From NCBI RefSeq assembly GCF_017874535.1, contig NZ_JAGGLS010000001.1, positions 124,001 to 188,000 of the forward strand: 64,000 bases of DNA. The letters run 5' to 3'. Shown piece by piece: positions 52,944 to 62,538 of the stretch. Each line of letters starts with the position of its first letter. Position 1 is the first letter of the stretch. The notes under the pieces were generated by a model. The model ran no database searches. It was not told the origin of the DNA and was given only the letters and a program-made list of their open reading frames with translations. The DNA comes from Anaerococcus nagyae. GTDB taxonomy: Bacteria; Bacillota; Clostridia; Tissierellales; Peptoniphilaceae. Both the position numbers and the translations under genes were made by a program.

Positions 52944-54002
52944 CTACATTATATGAAAGACTCTAGCTATAATTCCTATTGCAAATAAAGCTAAGATTAT
53001 AGTTATTGGAGATACATCTTTTTTAAGAAGCTTAGATATACCTAAGGTTAATAGTAATGGAACTAATCCTGGTATTAATAAGTCTATGTTATCTTGTAAT
53101 GTAGTAACTTTTACTGGATCTAGTGAACTTGGTCCATAAGTAGTATATGCCTTAAGAGCCTCTCTAATACCTTCAGCACCTGCTGGTAGATTTGCCCAGT
53201 CTATATATAAGTCGCTGTCTTGAGTAACTCTTGTAATTGGAACTGTAAAGTCAATATTTACCCAACGTTGTACTAATGCTCCTATGACAAACATACCTAT
53301 TATAGAAGCCATTAATGTAACTCTACCTAAAAGACCTCCTGATAAATCCTTGCTGATCTCCTTACCTGCTTTATAGCCAAATTCTTGAGTCTTCCAAAGG
53401 AATATATATCTTATTAGATTCCAAAAAACAAAGAATATAATAGGTCCTAATATACTTCCACCAAGGGCAAGAGAAGCTCCTAAAGCTCCTAAAATCGGCC
53501 TAATAGTAAACCAAAAGACTGGATCTCCTACACCTGCTAGAGGACCCATCATACCTACTTTTACACCATTTATAGCTGCATCATCTATTGGTGTTCCATT
53601 CGCTCTTTCTTCTTCCATAGCTAGGGTTACACCTAAAACTGGTGCTGATACATAAGGGTGAGTATTATAGAACTCTAAGTGACGTTTTAAGGCTTTAACT
53701 TGACTGTCTTTGTCTTTGTATAAGGTTTTGATAGCTGGAATCATAGAATAAGCCCAACCACCATTTTGCATCCTTTCAAAGTTCCAAGTACCTTGTAAAA
53801 ATTGATGTCTATTGCAAATATTTTTTCTAGTTTTTTTATCCAAAACTATTCTATCTTTGTTTTCTATAACTCTATTTTCACTAGATTCTTCTACTATTTG
53901 ATCTTTTTCTTCTTTATTATCTATAGCAGAAGTATCGTTTACTTTTTTATCAGTATTAGTTTCAAATACTTCTACATCTTTTTTATTTTTATTTTCACTC
54001 AT
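52944..54002 (-). CDS. manZ: Mannose-type PTS component IID
   Basis: The IID subunit of a mannose-family sugar transporter, 352 residues. The conserved core starts near residue 60 with the stretch RHQFLQGTWNFERMQNGGWAYSMIPAIKTLY. It continues through FYNTHPYVSAPVLGVTLAMEE, GVKVGMMGPLAGVGDPVFWFT and a C-terminal membrane segment. The first 50-odd residues are an acidic/lysine-rich cytoplasmic extension absent from typical IID proteins of about 280-305 residues. IID with IIC forms the membrane channel and also serves as receptor for some bacteriocins. It lies ten bases after manY. Confidence 0.95.
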   Translation of the reverse strand: MSENKNKKDVEVFETNTDKKVNDTSAIDNKEEKDQIVEESSENRVIENKDRIVLDKKTRKNICNRHQFLQGTWNFERMQNGGWAYSMIPAIKTLYKDKDSQVKALKRHLEFYNTHPYVSAPVLGVTLAMEEERANGTPIDDAAINGVKVGMMGPLAGVGDPVFWFTIRPILGALGASLALGGSILGPIIFFVFWNLIRYIFLWKTQEFGYKAGKEISKDLSGGLLGRVTLMASIIGMFVIGALVQRWVNIDFTVPITRVTQDSDLYIDWANLPAGAEGIREALKAYTTYGPSSLDPVKVTTLQDNIDLLIPGLVPLLLTLGISKLLKKDVSPITIILALFAIGIIARVFHIM

Positions 54003-54012
54003 TTAGCTCTCC

Positions 54013-54828
54013 TTAATAATCATTTATTACATCACCTAAAGGATCACCAGATCCATGAGATGAGCTACTGCTACTTTGAGCTAATCCTTTAAGTTTCATA
54101 TATATAAGTCCAAGTGCTAGCCCTATTACTCCTAATCCTATAAGAGTAATTTGAGGGATAGCTGCAAGTACAAAACCTAAGGCAAAAAATGGCCATGTTT
54201 CTTTTGTACTCATCATATTAAGTACCATTGCATAACCTACTGCTGCAACCATACCACCACCTACTTGCATACCCTCTTTTAGCCAAGCTGGCATAGCATT
54301 TAAAGCATTTGTTACAGCTGAGGCTGGGATAAAGCAAAGGATGAGGGCAGGTATAGCAATTCTAAGTCCTTGCATAGCAACACCAGACCAGTGGATTCTT
54401 TCTATTTTTGCAAAGTTTGCTGTTTCTGCTGCGCTATCCATTCCATGAACCATTGGTATAGCAAGGGTTCTTGCAAGCATTGTTAAAAACAAACCTGCAA
54501 CTGAAAGTGGGATAGCAAGAGTTATAGACGTTGATATTGCCTCATCTATATTAGAGGTGCCACCATTTAAGGCAAGAGCCATTATTATAGCTGAAGCGGT
54601 AGATGCAAGTGCCGCATCTGGAGCTATAGCCGCTCCTACATTTGACCAACCTAGTGCATAAAGTTGTAGTTGACCTCCAAGTATAATACCTGCTTTAAGA
54701 TGCCCTGTTACAAGTCCTATTAGGGTACAAGCAACAAGTGGTTGATGAAATTGGAACTGGTCTAATATCCCTTCACAACCTGCTAAAAAGGCAACTACGA
54801 ATATTAAAATAATATTAATAGCATTCAT
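54013..54828 (-). CDS. manY: Mannose-type PTS component IIC
   Basis: A 271-residue polytopic IIC subunit with about eight hydrophobic segments. Family stretches are FLAGCEGILDQFQFHQPLVACTLIGLVTGHLKAGIILGGQLQLYALGWSNVGAAIAPDAALAS near the N-terminus and GMQVGGGMVAAVGYAMVLNMM later. A serine-rich tail (AQSSSSSSHGSGDP) ends the protein. It forms the sugar-translocating channel with IID. It sits between the IIAB and IID genes with nine- and ten-base gaps. Confidence 0.95.
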   Translation of the reverse strand: MNAINIILIFVVAFLAGCEGILDQFQFHQPLVACTLIGLVTGHLKAGIILGGQLQLYALGWSNVGAAIAPDAALASTASAIIMALALNGGTSNIDEAISTSITLAIPLSVAGLFLTMLARTLAIPMVHGMDSAAETANFAKIERIHWSGVAMQGLRIAIPALILCFIPASAVTNALNAMPAWLKEGMQVGGGMVAAVGYAMVLNMMSTKETWPFFALGFVLAAIPQITLIGLGVIGLALGLIYMKLKGLAQSSSSSSHGSGDPLGDVINDY

Positions 54829-54837
54829 TCATCTCTC

Positions 54838-55860
54838 CTATATATTTAATTCTTTTTTTGCTTTTTTAAGCATATTATCTAAATTTTCCGGCTTATCAGC
54901 TGGAACTTTACGAACATCAAAGTTTACGCCGTACTCTTTGATCTTTTCTATTGTTTCTACATCATCCTTATCCATAGCAACAGAAGTTGAAAGATTTACT
55001 TTTCCTTCTGAATAAGACATGGAACCAAGGTTTACTGTATCAATTTCGCCCCCAAGTTCTAATAACTGCAACACATCTTGAGGTTTCTCAAATAATAACA
55101 AAGCTCTTGTAGCCCCAAATCTAGGATCTTCTAAGATTTCTTTCATCTTCCAAATTGGTACTACGTGTGCCTTTACCCCTGGTGGCTCAGCTTGCATAAT
55201 CATATTCTTTCGCAAATCATCTTGGCTAACTGCATCAGATACAACTATAATTCGATCAGGTTTTGTTGATTTTGTCCAGCTAGTTGCCACTTGACCGTGC
55301 AAAAGTCTAGTGTCTATACGAGCTAGTACTATATCAATCTTTCCATCTCCTATAACTGTTCCCTCAGGTATAGATCCATTTTTGGTCGCCTGGGCTATTT
55401 CTTTATCAGCATCATCAGCCTCATTAGCCTCATTATCACTAGCTTTAGCTTCACTTACTTCATTTAAGTCTTCTGGCTTTATCTTGACCCCTTCTTTAGC
55501 TGAGCCTATAATTGCTTTTGCAATATCATGAGAAGATTCGCTAGTGAATCTTTCTGATAAAGCTTCGATAACCATAGGTAGATTCATTCCAGCTACTATT
55601 GCCCACTTATCTTCATGGCCTTCTAGTAAATTGGATGTTTGATTAAAGGGAGTACCTCCCCACAAATCTACTAAGAATAAAATTTGATCACAGTCTACTT
55701 TTTCTATAGCAGATTCTAGATCATTTCTTAAGTCATCTGGTCCCATGGAAGGTAAAAGTATAGCTGATTCAAATTGTTCTTGCTCACCAAAAATCATTTG
55801 AGCAGATTCTTTTATACCTTCAGCAAAGTGGCCATGACTTGCAAGTATTATTCCTACCAT
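54838..55860 (-). CDS. manX: Mannose-type PTS component IIAB
   Basis: A fused IIA-IIB protein of 340 residues from the start at 55860. IIA (residues 1-133) has the phosphorylated histidine H9 in ILASHGHF and the LVDLWGGTPFNQ segment. IIB (about 173-340) has the phosphorylated H188 in ARIDTRLLHGQVATSW. The linker of about 35 residues is unusually acidic and alanine-rich (SEAKASDNEANEADDADKE). The start is fixed by AAAGGAG five bases before this ATG; an upstream ATG at 55896 would add twelve unlikely residues. It phosphorylates mannose, glucose or amino sugars during uptake. It is the first gene of the operon. Confidence 0.95.
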   Translation of the reverse strand: MVGIILASHGHFAEGIKESAQMIFGEQEQFESAILLPSMGPDDLRNDLESAIEKVDCDQILFLVDLWGGTPFNQTSNLLEGHEDKWAIVAGMNLPMVIEALSERFTSESSHDIAKAIIGSAKEGVKIKPEDLNEVSEAKASDNEANEADDADKEIAQATKNGSIPEGTVIGDGKIDIVLARIDTRLLHGQVATSWTKSTKPDRIIVVSDAVSQDDLRKNMIMQAEPPGVKAHVVPIWKMKEILEDPRFGATRALLLFEKPQDVLQLLELGGEIDTVNLGSMSYSEGKVNLSTSVAMDKDDVETIEKIKEYGVNFDVRKVPADKPENLDNMLKKAKKELNI

Positions 55861-55914
55861 CTTTTCTCCTTTCATATATAATTTATATAAATACAAATAA
55901 TTATTTATGCTTAT

Positions 55915-55923
55915 ATTATAACA
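55915..55923 (-). promoter_or_regulatory. Extended -10 promoter of the mannose PTS operon
   Basis: On the minus strand TGT precedes TATAAT (55915-55920), giving an extended -10 about 55 bases before the manX start. No clear -35 or cre-like site was seen. Confidence 0.45.
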
Positions 55924-55928
55924 GATTA

Positions 55929-56921
55929 TTAGTCAACTTTATCAGCAGGATAAAAAATATTTGCATCAAAGCGAGCACGTGTTAAAACTTCCATATAATT
56001 TTGAGTAAGATTTAATAGATCCTCTATTTTTTTCCTATCATTATTTCTTAATATTCTTTCAATTTCTACAAATTCATAGTATAATCTTGACTTATTTTCT
56101 AAATTATAATTAAAATATTCTTTACTACTTCCATTAGTTCTACTAATATTAAATTCTCTAAAGCTATTTAAGGCATCAGGAATTTCAATTGTGGCATCCG
56201 TTCCTTGAATAGTATTTACAAGAGGTGCGGCAGAATCTTTTGACCCTATAGAAGATACTTTAAAGTCACCGTAATCTAAGATGACAACCCCAGAAGTATC
56301 TATATCATTTTCAATATTTGCAAAATACCTTACATCTTTTGGCAAACCAAAAGCATCAACAGCAAAGGCTACATTATATAAATTTAAGTCGATTAAAGCT
56401 CCTCCAGAATTTTCTAGACTAAAGACCGGCTCTATAATACCTTCCTTGAATTTATCGTATCTTGATGAATATTGAGAATAGTTAAGAGAAACAATTTTTA
56501 TATCTCCCAATTCTCCTATAAGTTTTTTAATTTCAATAGAATTTGGTATAAATCTATGGCTCATTGCTTCTACTATCATAAGGTCATTTGCTTTTGCTTT
56601 TTTGATTATTTTTTCTGTTTCATAAGCATTTGATGTAAATGGCTTTTCACAAATAATATTCTTTTTATAATCGATGGTCTTATCCATTGCTTCAAAATGC
56701 AAATTATTTGGTAAGGCAATATAAACAGTATCAATTTCTGGATTTTCTAATAAACTTTCTATACTTGTATAATAATTTTTTATAGAAAAATCTTTAGCAA
56801 GTTTTTGTAGCTTTTCTTCATTTCTTGCTGCTATTGCATATACATCAATATTTTCTATTTGATCTAATACAGGTAAAACTTCCTTTACAATTTTACCAGA
56901 GCCTAAAATTCCTAATTTCAT
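55929..56921 (-). CDS. Gfo/Idh/MocA-family oxidoreductase
   Basis: A 330-residue NAD(P)-dependent oxidoreductase of the Gfo/Idh/MocA family. The N-terminal Rossmann fold has GILGSGKIVKEVLPVL, VYIALPNNLHFEAM and the catalytic-lysine motif CEKPFTSN. The C-terminal alpha/beta domain includes SGGALIDLNLYNVAFAVDAFG. Such enzymes oxidise sugars, inositols or related polyols; the substrate is unknown here. It is read divergently from the M16 protease gene and lies 32 bases upstream of the longest manX frame, so it may be linked to sugar use. AAGGAG lies five bases before the ATG. Confidence 0.88.
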   Translation of the reverse strand: MKLGILGSGKIVKEVLPVLDQIENIDVYAIAARNEEKLQKLAKDFSIKNYYTSIESLLENPEIDTVYIALPNNLHFEAMDKTIDYKKNIICEKPFTSNAYETEKIIKKAKANDLMIVEAMSHRFIPNSIEIKKLIGELGDIKIVSLNYSQYSSRYDKFKEGIIEPVFSLENSGGALIDLNLYNVAFAVDAFGLPKDVRYFANIENDIDTSGVVILDYGDFKVSSIGSKDSAAPLVNTIQGTDATIEIPDALNSFREFNISRTNGSSKEYFNYNLENKSRLYYEFVEIERILRNNDRKKIEDLLNLTQNYMEVLTRARFDANIFYPADKVD

Positions 56922-56952
56922 AAATTCTCCTTACTTTAACTAGTTTTTTACA

Positions 56953-56972
56953 AACTTATCCTTATATAAGTT
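56953..56972. repeat. Palindrome in the divergent intergenic region
   Basis: AACTTAT (56953-56959) and ATAAGTT (56966-56972) are perfect inverted arms around six bases. It lies between the oxidoreductase and protease genes and just upstream of a plus-strand TATAAT (56975-56980). It may be an operator; this is inference. Confidence 0.4.
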
Positions 56973-57017
56973 AATATAATACATCTTGTAGTATAGTTAA
57001 ACAAATGGAGGAGAAAT

Positions 57018-59867
57018 ATGACTTACACTTTAAAAGAAAAACAAACTTATAAAAAGATGGGGGTTACCGTCTTTTTATATGAACATAATAAAACAAAAGC
57101 TCAAGTAGCTTATGTAAAAAATGATGATCACAACAAAACTTTTGGAATAGGCTTTAAGACGCCTCCTACTAATTCCAAAGGTATGGCTCATATAATGGAG
57201 CATTCTGTTCTAAATGGATCCAAAAAATATAGGACTCGTGAGCCTTTTATGGATATGGCTAGCTCATCATTGCAGACTTTCCTAAATGCTATGACTTATC
57301 CAGATAAAACCGTCTACCCTGTTTCTAGCGAAAATGACAAGGACTTTTTCAATTTAACTGATGTTTATCTGGATGCTGTATTTAATCCACAAGTTATTAA
57401 TAAAAAAGAAATACTAGACCAAGAAGGCTGGCATTATGTCATGGAAGATGGAAAAATAACTGGTATTTCTGGAGTTGTCTATAACGAAATGAAGGGAGCT
57501 TTAACAGATCCTGATGAGCTGGTTTATGATGACTTTATATCTTACTTATACAAAAATAGTCCTTACCAATATGAATCTGGCGGGGATCCAGCTGAAATTT
57601 ATAAACTAAGCTTTGATGAATTTAAGAAATTTTATAAGAACCATTATCATCCATCCAATGCTTATATCTATTTTTATGGTGACTTAGATATAGACTTTTA
57701 TCTAGACCATCTAGATAAGGAATATTTATCAAATTATGAATATAAAAATCTTGATTTTAATATAGAAGTCCCTAGTAATCAATATGATAAAATAATCGAA
57801 TCAACCTATCCAGCTAGCAGACTAGATGAAAGTAGTGATTATTTAGTCTATGGATTTTTGACTAAGGAAAATACAGATACAAAATATTATCTAACACTTT
57901 TGATACTTCTTAGCGCACTTTTTCATATGGATTCTTCAAAAATCCGTAATCAAATATACGAACAAATTGATCCAGAAGATTTTACAGCTCGTGTTGGCTA
58001 TGGTGTACGTAGTTCTATAATTCTTCAAGCTCAAAAAACAGATGCATCAAAACTAGATAGATTTATCCAAATAATCGAAGATGGACTAAAAGAAGCTAGC
58101 AAAGGAATGAATAAAGAAAGTCTAAAGTCAGCCTTTTCAATATTTGAATACGGCCAAAGGGAACAACTAATCTCTGTAATGCGAGGACTCACCTATTTTC
58201 TTATGTGGTCTTTTGAAAAGCCAGTATTCGAAAGCTTTAAAATAGTTGATTACCTAGATGAATTACGTGACTTAATAGATACTGACTATTATGAAAACTT
58301 TATAAGAGATAATTTTATAGACAATCCTACAAAATTAATCTACATTGCTAAACCAAGTACTAAGTATACAGAAGAAAAACAAGCTGAATTAAAATCATAT
58401 ATAGAAAATTTAAATTCTACTATGACTAAAGAAAAACTCGAACTCATAAGAACAGACTTGGAAAGATTAGATATCCATCAAAATAAAAAAGACAATGAAG
58501 AAGAAAAAGCTACAATTCCTGTTTTAAATATAAAAGATGTGGAAACTCATGTAGAAAAGACTCCTAGAGAAATTGTTGATGACAAATTTAAGTATGTTTA
58601 CCATAATATAGATACAGCAGGACTAATATATACTTCGCTCTACTTTGATGTTGATCATCTAAGCCTTGATGAATTAAGATATCTATCACTAATAAACGAC
58701 TTCATGGGTTCTGTAGATACTAACAATTTGCCATACACACAAATAGATGATATCTTATTTCAAAATTTATCAAGCCCTAACTTTTCAAATGCTTTCATAA
58801 GTATTAATGATAAAGACTCAGCAAGGCTAGAAAAAGTTTCATTTACTTCAACTATAGAAACTATAGAAAAATCTATAGATCTTATAGCTGATTTTATGTT
58901 TAATTCAAAGTTTGACAACAAGAAAAGGATCATAGAACTTTTAAGAATGAGAAAGTCATACTTTGAATCCACTATGTATGATAACGGTCATATCCTAGCG
59001 ATTAATAGGGCAAATAGCCATATAGATGAGAATATTATGCTAAAAGATGAATTAAGTGGCATTGGCTCTTATTTATTTACTAAAGAAGTTATAAATCAAG
59101 CACAAGAAGACTTTGATGGATTTATAAATAAGTTAAATGATATATACAAAAAAATATTTACATCAAATCTTGAAGTAAATATAACTGGTTCTAGAGAAAA
59201 TTTTTTAAAAGTAAAAAAGCTCTTAAATAACAAATTCAACTCTTTAGATAAAAAAGAAAATAAAGTTAAGTTAGATTTTATTCCAAAATCTTATAAAGAA
59301 GCTATAATTAGTGGAGCTAATGTAAACTATGTAGCAAAAAGTGCAAATATAAAAGAACTAAAATCAAAATTTAATGGTAAGATAATGTTAGCAACAACAA
59401 TACTATCAAATCCTTATCTCTATGAATTAATAAGAGCTAAGGGTGGTGCTTATGGTGCAGGTCTTACAATAAGTAAAAACGGACTATTATCAGCTTATTC
59501 ATATAGAGACCCAAATATCCTAAAAACTATAGAAAATTTTGATAAGATAAGTGATTTAACTAAAAATATTGATATAAGCAAAAGGGATTTTGAAAATCAA
59601 AAAATATCCTCTATGGGATCAATATTACGTCCAAAATCTCCATCCACCCTCGCTGATGAAGATTATGTAAGATATAAAAAAGAAAATCCTATTGATCCCG
59701 AAAAACTTTTATCTGAAATCAAGACAAGTACTCTTGATGAAATTAAGGCTTATAATGATTTATTTAAAAAATCAATGCAAGAAGAAAATATATGTGTCTT
59801 CGGTAATAGAGAAAATATAACAGATATAAAGAATGAGTTTGATAAAATAATAGATTTAAATGATTAA
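57018..59867 (+). CDS. M16C-family zinc metallopeptidase (presequence-protease-like)
   Basis: A 949-residue insulinase-family peptidase of the PreP/Cym1-like M16C type. The inverted zinc motif HxxEH is present as H58-I-M-E61-H62 in KGMAHIMEHSVLNGSKKY, and the distal ligand lies in GVVYNEMKGA. A linker of helices follows, and the second half repeats the fold without the zinc site (KGGAYGAGLTISKNG region). No signal peptide is seen, so it should degrade peptides in the cytoplasm. The ribosome site GGAGGAG is strong. The gene stands alone between two transcription units. Confidence 0.93.
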   Translation: MTYTLKEKQTYKKMGVTVFLYEHNKTKAQVAYVKNDDHNKTFGIGFKTPPTNSKGMAHIMEHSVLNGSKKYRTREPFMDMASSSLQTFLNAMTYPDKTVYPVSSENDKDFFNLTDVYLDAVFNPQVINKKEILDQEGWHYVMEDGKITGISGVVYNEMKGALTDPDELVYDDFISYLYKNSPYQYESGGDPAEIYKLSFDEFKKFYKNHYHPSNAYIYFYGDLDIDFYLDHLDKEYLSNYEYKNLDFNIEVPSNQYDKIIESTYPASRLDESSDYLVYGFLTKENTDTKYYLTLLILLSALFHMDSSKIRNQIYEQIDPEDFTARVGYGVRSSIILQAQKTDASKLDRFIQIIEDGLKEASKGMNKESLKSAFSIFEYGQREQLISVMRGLTYFLMWSFEKPVFESFKIVDYLDELRDLIDTDYYENFIRDNFIDNPTKLIYIAKPSTKYTEEKQAELKSYIENLNSTMTKEKLELIRTDLERLDIHQNKKDNEEEKATIPVLNIKDVETHVEKTPREIVDDKFKYVYHNIDTAGLIYTSLYFDVDHLSLDELRYLSLINDFMGSVDTNNLPYTQIDDILFQNLSSPNFSNAFISINDKDSARLEKVSFTSTIETIEKSIDLIADFMFNSKFDNKKRIIELLRMRKSYFESTMYDNGHILAINRANSHIDENIMLKDELSGIGSYLFTKEVINQAQEDFDGFINKLNDIYKKIFTSNLEVNITGSRENFLKVKKLLNNKFNSLDKKENKVKLDFIPKSYKEAIISGANVNYVAKSANIKELKSKFNGKIMLATTILSNPYLYELIRAKGGAYGAGLTISKNGLLSAYSYRDPNILKTIENFDKISDLTKNIDISKRDFENQKISSMGSILRPKSPSTLADEDYVRYKKENPIDPEKLLSEIKTSTLDEIKAYNDLFKKSMQEENICVFGNRENITDIKNEFDKIIDLND

Positions 59868-59941
59868 TTAATGAATATCAATTGTATATTTAAATATTTT
59901 AAAGTTTAGGGTATGATGTTTATAAGATATAAGGAGCTTTT

Positions 59942-61051
59942 ATGAGTGAAAATAAAAATAAATTTAAATTTGATGATTTTAACTTAAATGATATAAATTT
60001 TAGCGAAATTGGTAATTCTATTAAAAAATCTGTAAACTCTACCCTGAAAAAATTTACAGAAGCAACAGAGACTGAAAACCTACCACAAACTAGAAATAAG
60101 GAAGTATGTGCTCAAAAACCACCTGAAATAAGCAAAGCTCATACTTTTCAGGCTCTTACTATACTATCAGCAATTGGACTAACTATAGTATTTTTTTACT
60201 TTTTATTTAGTTTTTTTAGCTTTAAAGGTTTTGGAAACTTCTTTGGATCAATATTTACTTTACTGTTGACGATTGCTATTCCTTACGTTTTTTGGAAAGC
60301 TAGCAAAGAATATCTAAGACTATCTAATAACTATATAAGATTTCTTAGAGAACTAGGCAATAATACAGTTATATCAATAAGAGACTTGGCTAGCTCCGTT
60401 ACCCAAAGTGAAGAAAAAACTGTTTCGGACCTTACAAAAATGATGAAACGAGGCTATTTCTACCAAGCACGTATAGTAGAAGATGATTCACTATTTATCC
60501 TAGATATTCCAACTTTCCGCCTATATAAGGAAAAGAAAAAGGAAATTCCACAAACTAGCAGAAATGAGGATAACAGAGAAAATAACGAAGAATTGGTAGA
60601 AGATCTAAGCTATGAGAAAGCAAGTGAAATACTTAAAAAGGGTAATGATATATTAGCAAGAATTAACAAGACAAAGGCTAATATAAAAAGTGAAGACTTT
60701 AAGTCAAATGTAGAAAAGGTGAGCCACAATTCTACTGATATTCTAAGAATTGTAGAAAATCATCCAGAAAAGTCCTACGCCCTTAATAAATTTTCAGACT
60801 ATTACTTACCTACCGTGGAAAAACTTACAGACACTTACTATGAATTTGAACTTATGCGTACAGATGATAGCAGAATAAAAAAATCAATGCATGATATAAA
60901 TGAATCTATAATAACAATTACAGAAGCCTTTGATAAAATAAAAGTAGAACTTTTAGGTGATAGAGCTATGGACATTAAAACTGATATAGATACCATCAAC
61001 CTACTTTTAAATCAAGAAGGCTACACAGAAGATGATTGGAGCAAGGAATGA
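59942..61051 (+). CDS. xpaC: XpaC-like membrane protein (5-bromo-4-chloroindolyl phosphate hydrolysis family)
   Basis: A 369-residue protein of the XpaC family. A polar N-terminal region of about 65 residues precedes two membrane helices (about 68-91 and 95-114). The conserved cytoplasmic part follows, with NNYIRFLRELGNNTVISIRDLASSV and a long helical C-terminal half (SYEKASEILKKGNDILARINKTK... FDKIKVELLGDRAMDIKTDIDTINLLLNQEGY). The historic name comes from a colony-colour phenotype and does not define a reaction. The family nearly always pairs with TelA-type proteins, as here: its stop overlaps the telA start by 16 bases. A role in envelope stress or toxic-ion tolerance is inferred from that pairing. 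Confidence 0.85.
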   Translation: MSENKNKFKFDDFNLNDINFSEIGNSIKKSVNSTLKKFTEATETENLPQTRNKEVCAQKPPEISKAHTFQALTILSAIGLTIVFFYFLFSFFSFKGFGNFFGSIFTLLLTIAIPYVFWKASKEYLRLSNNYIRFLRELGNNTVISIRDLASSVTQSEEKTVSDLTKMMKRGYFYQARIVEDDSLFILDIPTFRLYKEKKKEIPQTSRNEDNRENNEELVEDLSYEKASEILKKGNDILARINKTKANIKSEDFKSNVEKVSHNSTDILRIVENHPEKSYALNKFSDYYLPTVEKLTDTYYEFELMRTDDSRIKKSMHDINESIITITEAFDKIKVELLGDRAMDIKTDIDTINLLLNQEGYTEDDWSKE

Positions 61052-62169
61052 GTGATATTGAATTAACCTTAGACGGTGCAGAAGAAAAAAAAGACAATAA
61101 GCTAGAAAGCATAACTAACCAAGGACCTGATCTTGTAGAAAATAATATCAAATTTTCACCAGAAGAAGAAAAGATGATAGATGATTTTTCTAAAAAAATT
61201 AGCCTAGAAGATACCAACATAATACTTCAATACGGATCCGGAGCGCAAAAAAAGATTTCAAACTTTTCAGAAAAAACTTTAGATACGGTAAGGAACAAAG
61301 ACCTTGGCGAAATAGGTGGTTTACTTGATTCTGTTGTAATGGATATAAAATCTATGGAACGCGAAGAACCATCAGGCCCTTTAGGATTTCTAAAAAAACA
61401 AGCAAATAAAATAGACGATATGAAAGTACGCTATCAATCAGCTGAAAAAAATATAGACGATGTAGCAAAAGCTCTAGAAAATCATCAAATCACTTTGATG
61501 AAGGATATTTCTATGCTTGATCAAATGTATGATTTAAATGAAGAATACTACAAAGAAATCACCATGTATATAGAGGCTGGCAATAGAAAGCTTAAAGAAA
61601 CTTATGCCAATGAAATCCCAGCCCTAGAATCTAAGGCTAAAGAAAGCAACTTACCACTTGATGCTCAAAAAGTAAATGACATAAAATCTCAAGCAAATCG
61701 CTTTGAGAAAAAACTTCATGACCTAGATTTAACACGTATGGTTTCCATACAAATGGCTCCACAAATCAGAATGGTACAATCTTCAAACTCTATAATGGCA
61801 GAAAAAATTCAAACAACAATAGTAAATACCATTCCCCTATGGAAAAACCAGATGGTACTAGCTTTAGGTATGAATCATACTAACCAAGCTATAGCTACCC
61901 AACAAAGAGTAACAGACCTTACCAATGATTTACTTCGTAAAAATGCAGATACTCTAAAACAAAATACTATAGAAACTGCTAAAGCTACAGAGCGTGGTAT
62001 AATTGACCTAGATACTATTAAACATACCAACGATCAACTTATTTCTACAATAGAAGAAGTTAGAAATATACAAATCGAGGGTAAAAAGAATAGGTCACTA
62101 GCTCAAGCAGAAATCGCAAGGCTAGAAGATGAACTAAAAAGTAACTTAACAAAAGGAAATACAAATTAG
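61036..62169 (+). CDS. telA: TelA-family toxic anion resistance protein
   Basis: A 377-residue soluble helical protein of the TelA/YaaN family, linked in other bacteria to tellurite or cell-wall antimicrobial tolerance. Characteristic parts are SFSKKISLEDTNIILQYGSGAQKKISNFSEKTLDTVRNKDLGEIGGLL near the N-terminus, FLKKQANKIDDMKVRYQSAEKNIDDVAKALE, MVSIQMAPQIRMVQ and a C-terminal ATERGIIDLDTIKHTNDQLISTIEEVRNIQ. It is mostly coiled coil. It is coupled to the xpaC-like gene. The original resistance role is not necessarily the physiological one. Confidence 0.9.
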   Translation: MEQGMSDIELTLDGAEEKKDNKLESITNQGPDLVENNIKFSPEEEKMIDDFSKKISLEDTNIILQYGSGAQKKISNFSEKTLDTVRNKDLGEIGGLLDSVVMDIKSMEREEPSGPLGFLKKQANKIDDMKVRYQSAEKNIDDVAKALENHQITLMKDISMLDQMYDLNEEYYKEITMYIEAGNRKLKETYANEIPALESKAKESNLPLDAQKVNDIKSQANRFEKKLHDLDLTRMVSIQMAPQIRMVQSSNSIMAEKIQTTIVNTIPLWKNQMVLALGMNHTNQAIATQQRVTDLTNDLLRKNADTLKQNTIETAKATERGIIDLDTIKHTNDQLISTIEEVRNIQIEGKKNRSLAQAEIARLEDELKSNLTKGNTN

Positions 62170-62177
62170 GAGAAACA

Positions 62178-62438
62178 ATGGTAGATATAGGAGATTATAA
62201 ATTTGATACTCAAATGCTAATAGCAGGAGAGGATTTAGATGAAGATGAGATCTTTGATCATATAACAGAAAATTTTGAAGGAGATAGCCTACTTGCTGTA
62301 GGTGATGAAGAACTAATCAAAATTCACTTTCATACAAACAAACCTTGGGAAGTCTTAGAATATGCTGCAAGTCTTGGAGAAATACATGATATAGTTGTAG
62401 AAAATATGCTAAGACAGGCCGAAGGATTAAAAGGCTAA
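62178..62438 (+). CDS. Stand-alone FakA/DAK2-type middle-domain protein
   Basis: An 86-residue protein that matches only one part of the fatty-acid-kinase FakA (YloV/DAK2-like) family. The pattern TQMLIAGEDLDEDEIFDHI, GDSLLAVGDEELIKIHFHTN and KPWEVLEYAASLGEIHDIVVENM parallels the FakA segment 'GdSivVvgdddlvKvHvHTn.PgkvleyalkyGel..ikIeNM'. The kinase domain and the C-terminal domain are absent. It could be a free-standing regulatory or substrate-binding piece. GGAG sits before the start, and it is eight bases after telA, so it belongs to that operon. A UUCG-loop terminator follows. Confidence 0.75.
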   Translation: MVDIGDYKFDTQMLIAGEDLDEDEIFDHITENFEGDSLLAVGDEELIKIHFHTNKPWEVLEYAASLGEIHDIVVENMLRQAEGLKG

Positions 62439-62446
62439 TAACTTAT

Positions 62447-62474
62447 AAGACTAGAACTTCGGTTCTAGTTTTTT
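62447..62474 (+). terminator. Terminator of the xpaC-telA operon
   Basis: ACTAGAAC and GTTCTAGT pair around a TTCG tetraloop (62450-62469), and a run of T follows on the plus strand. Confidence 0.92.
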
Positions 62475-62475
62475 A

Positions 62476-62503
62476 TTGAAATATTCGTATTTTTTAATAT
62501 AAT
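62476..62503 (+). promoter_or_regulatory. Promoter of the EF-hand surface protein gene
   Basis: TTGAAA (62476-62481) and TATAAT (62498-62503) are 16 bases apart, 35 bases before the start codon and just after the preceding terminator. Confidence 0.6.
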
Positions 62504-62538
62504 AATAGTTAAAGAATATATAAAAGAAAGAGTATATT

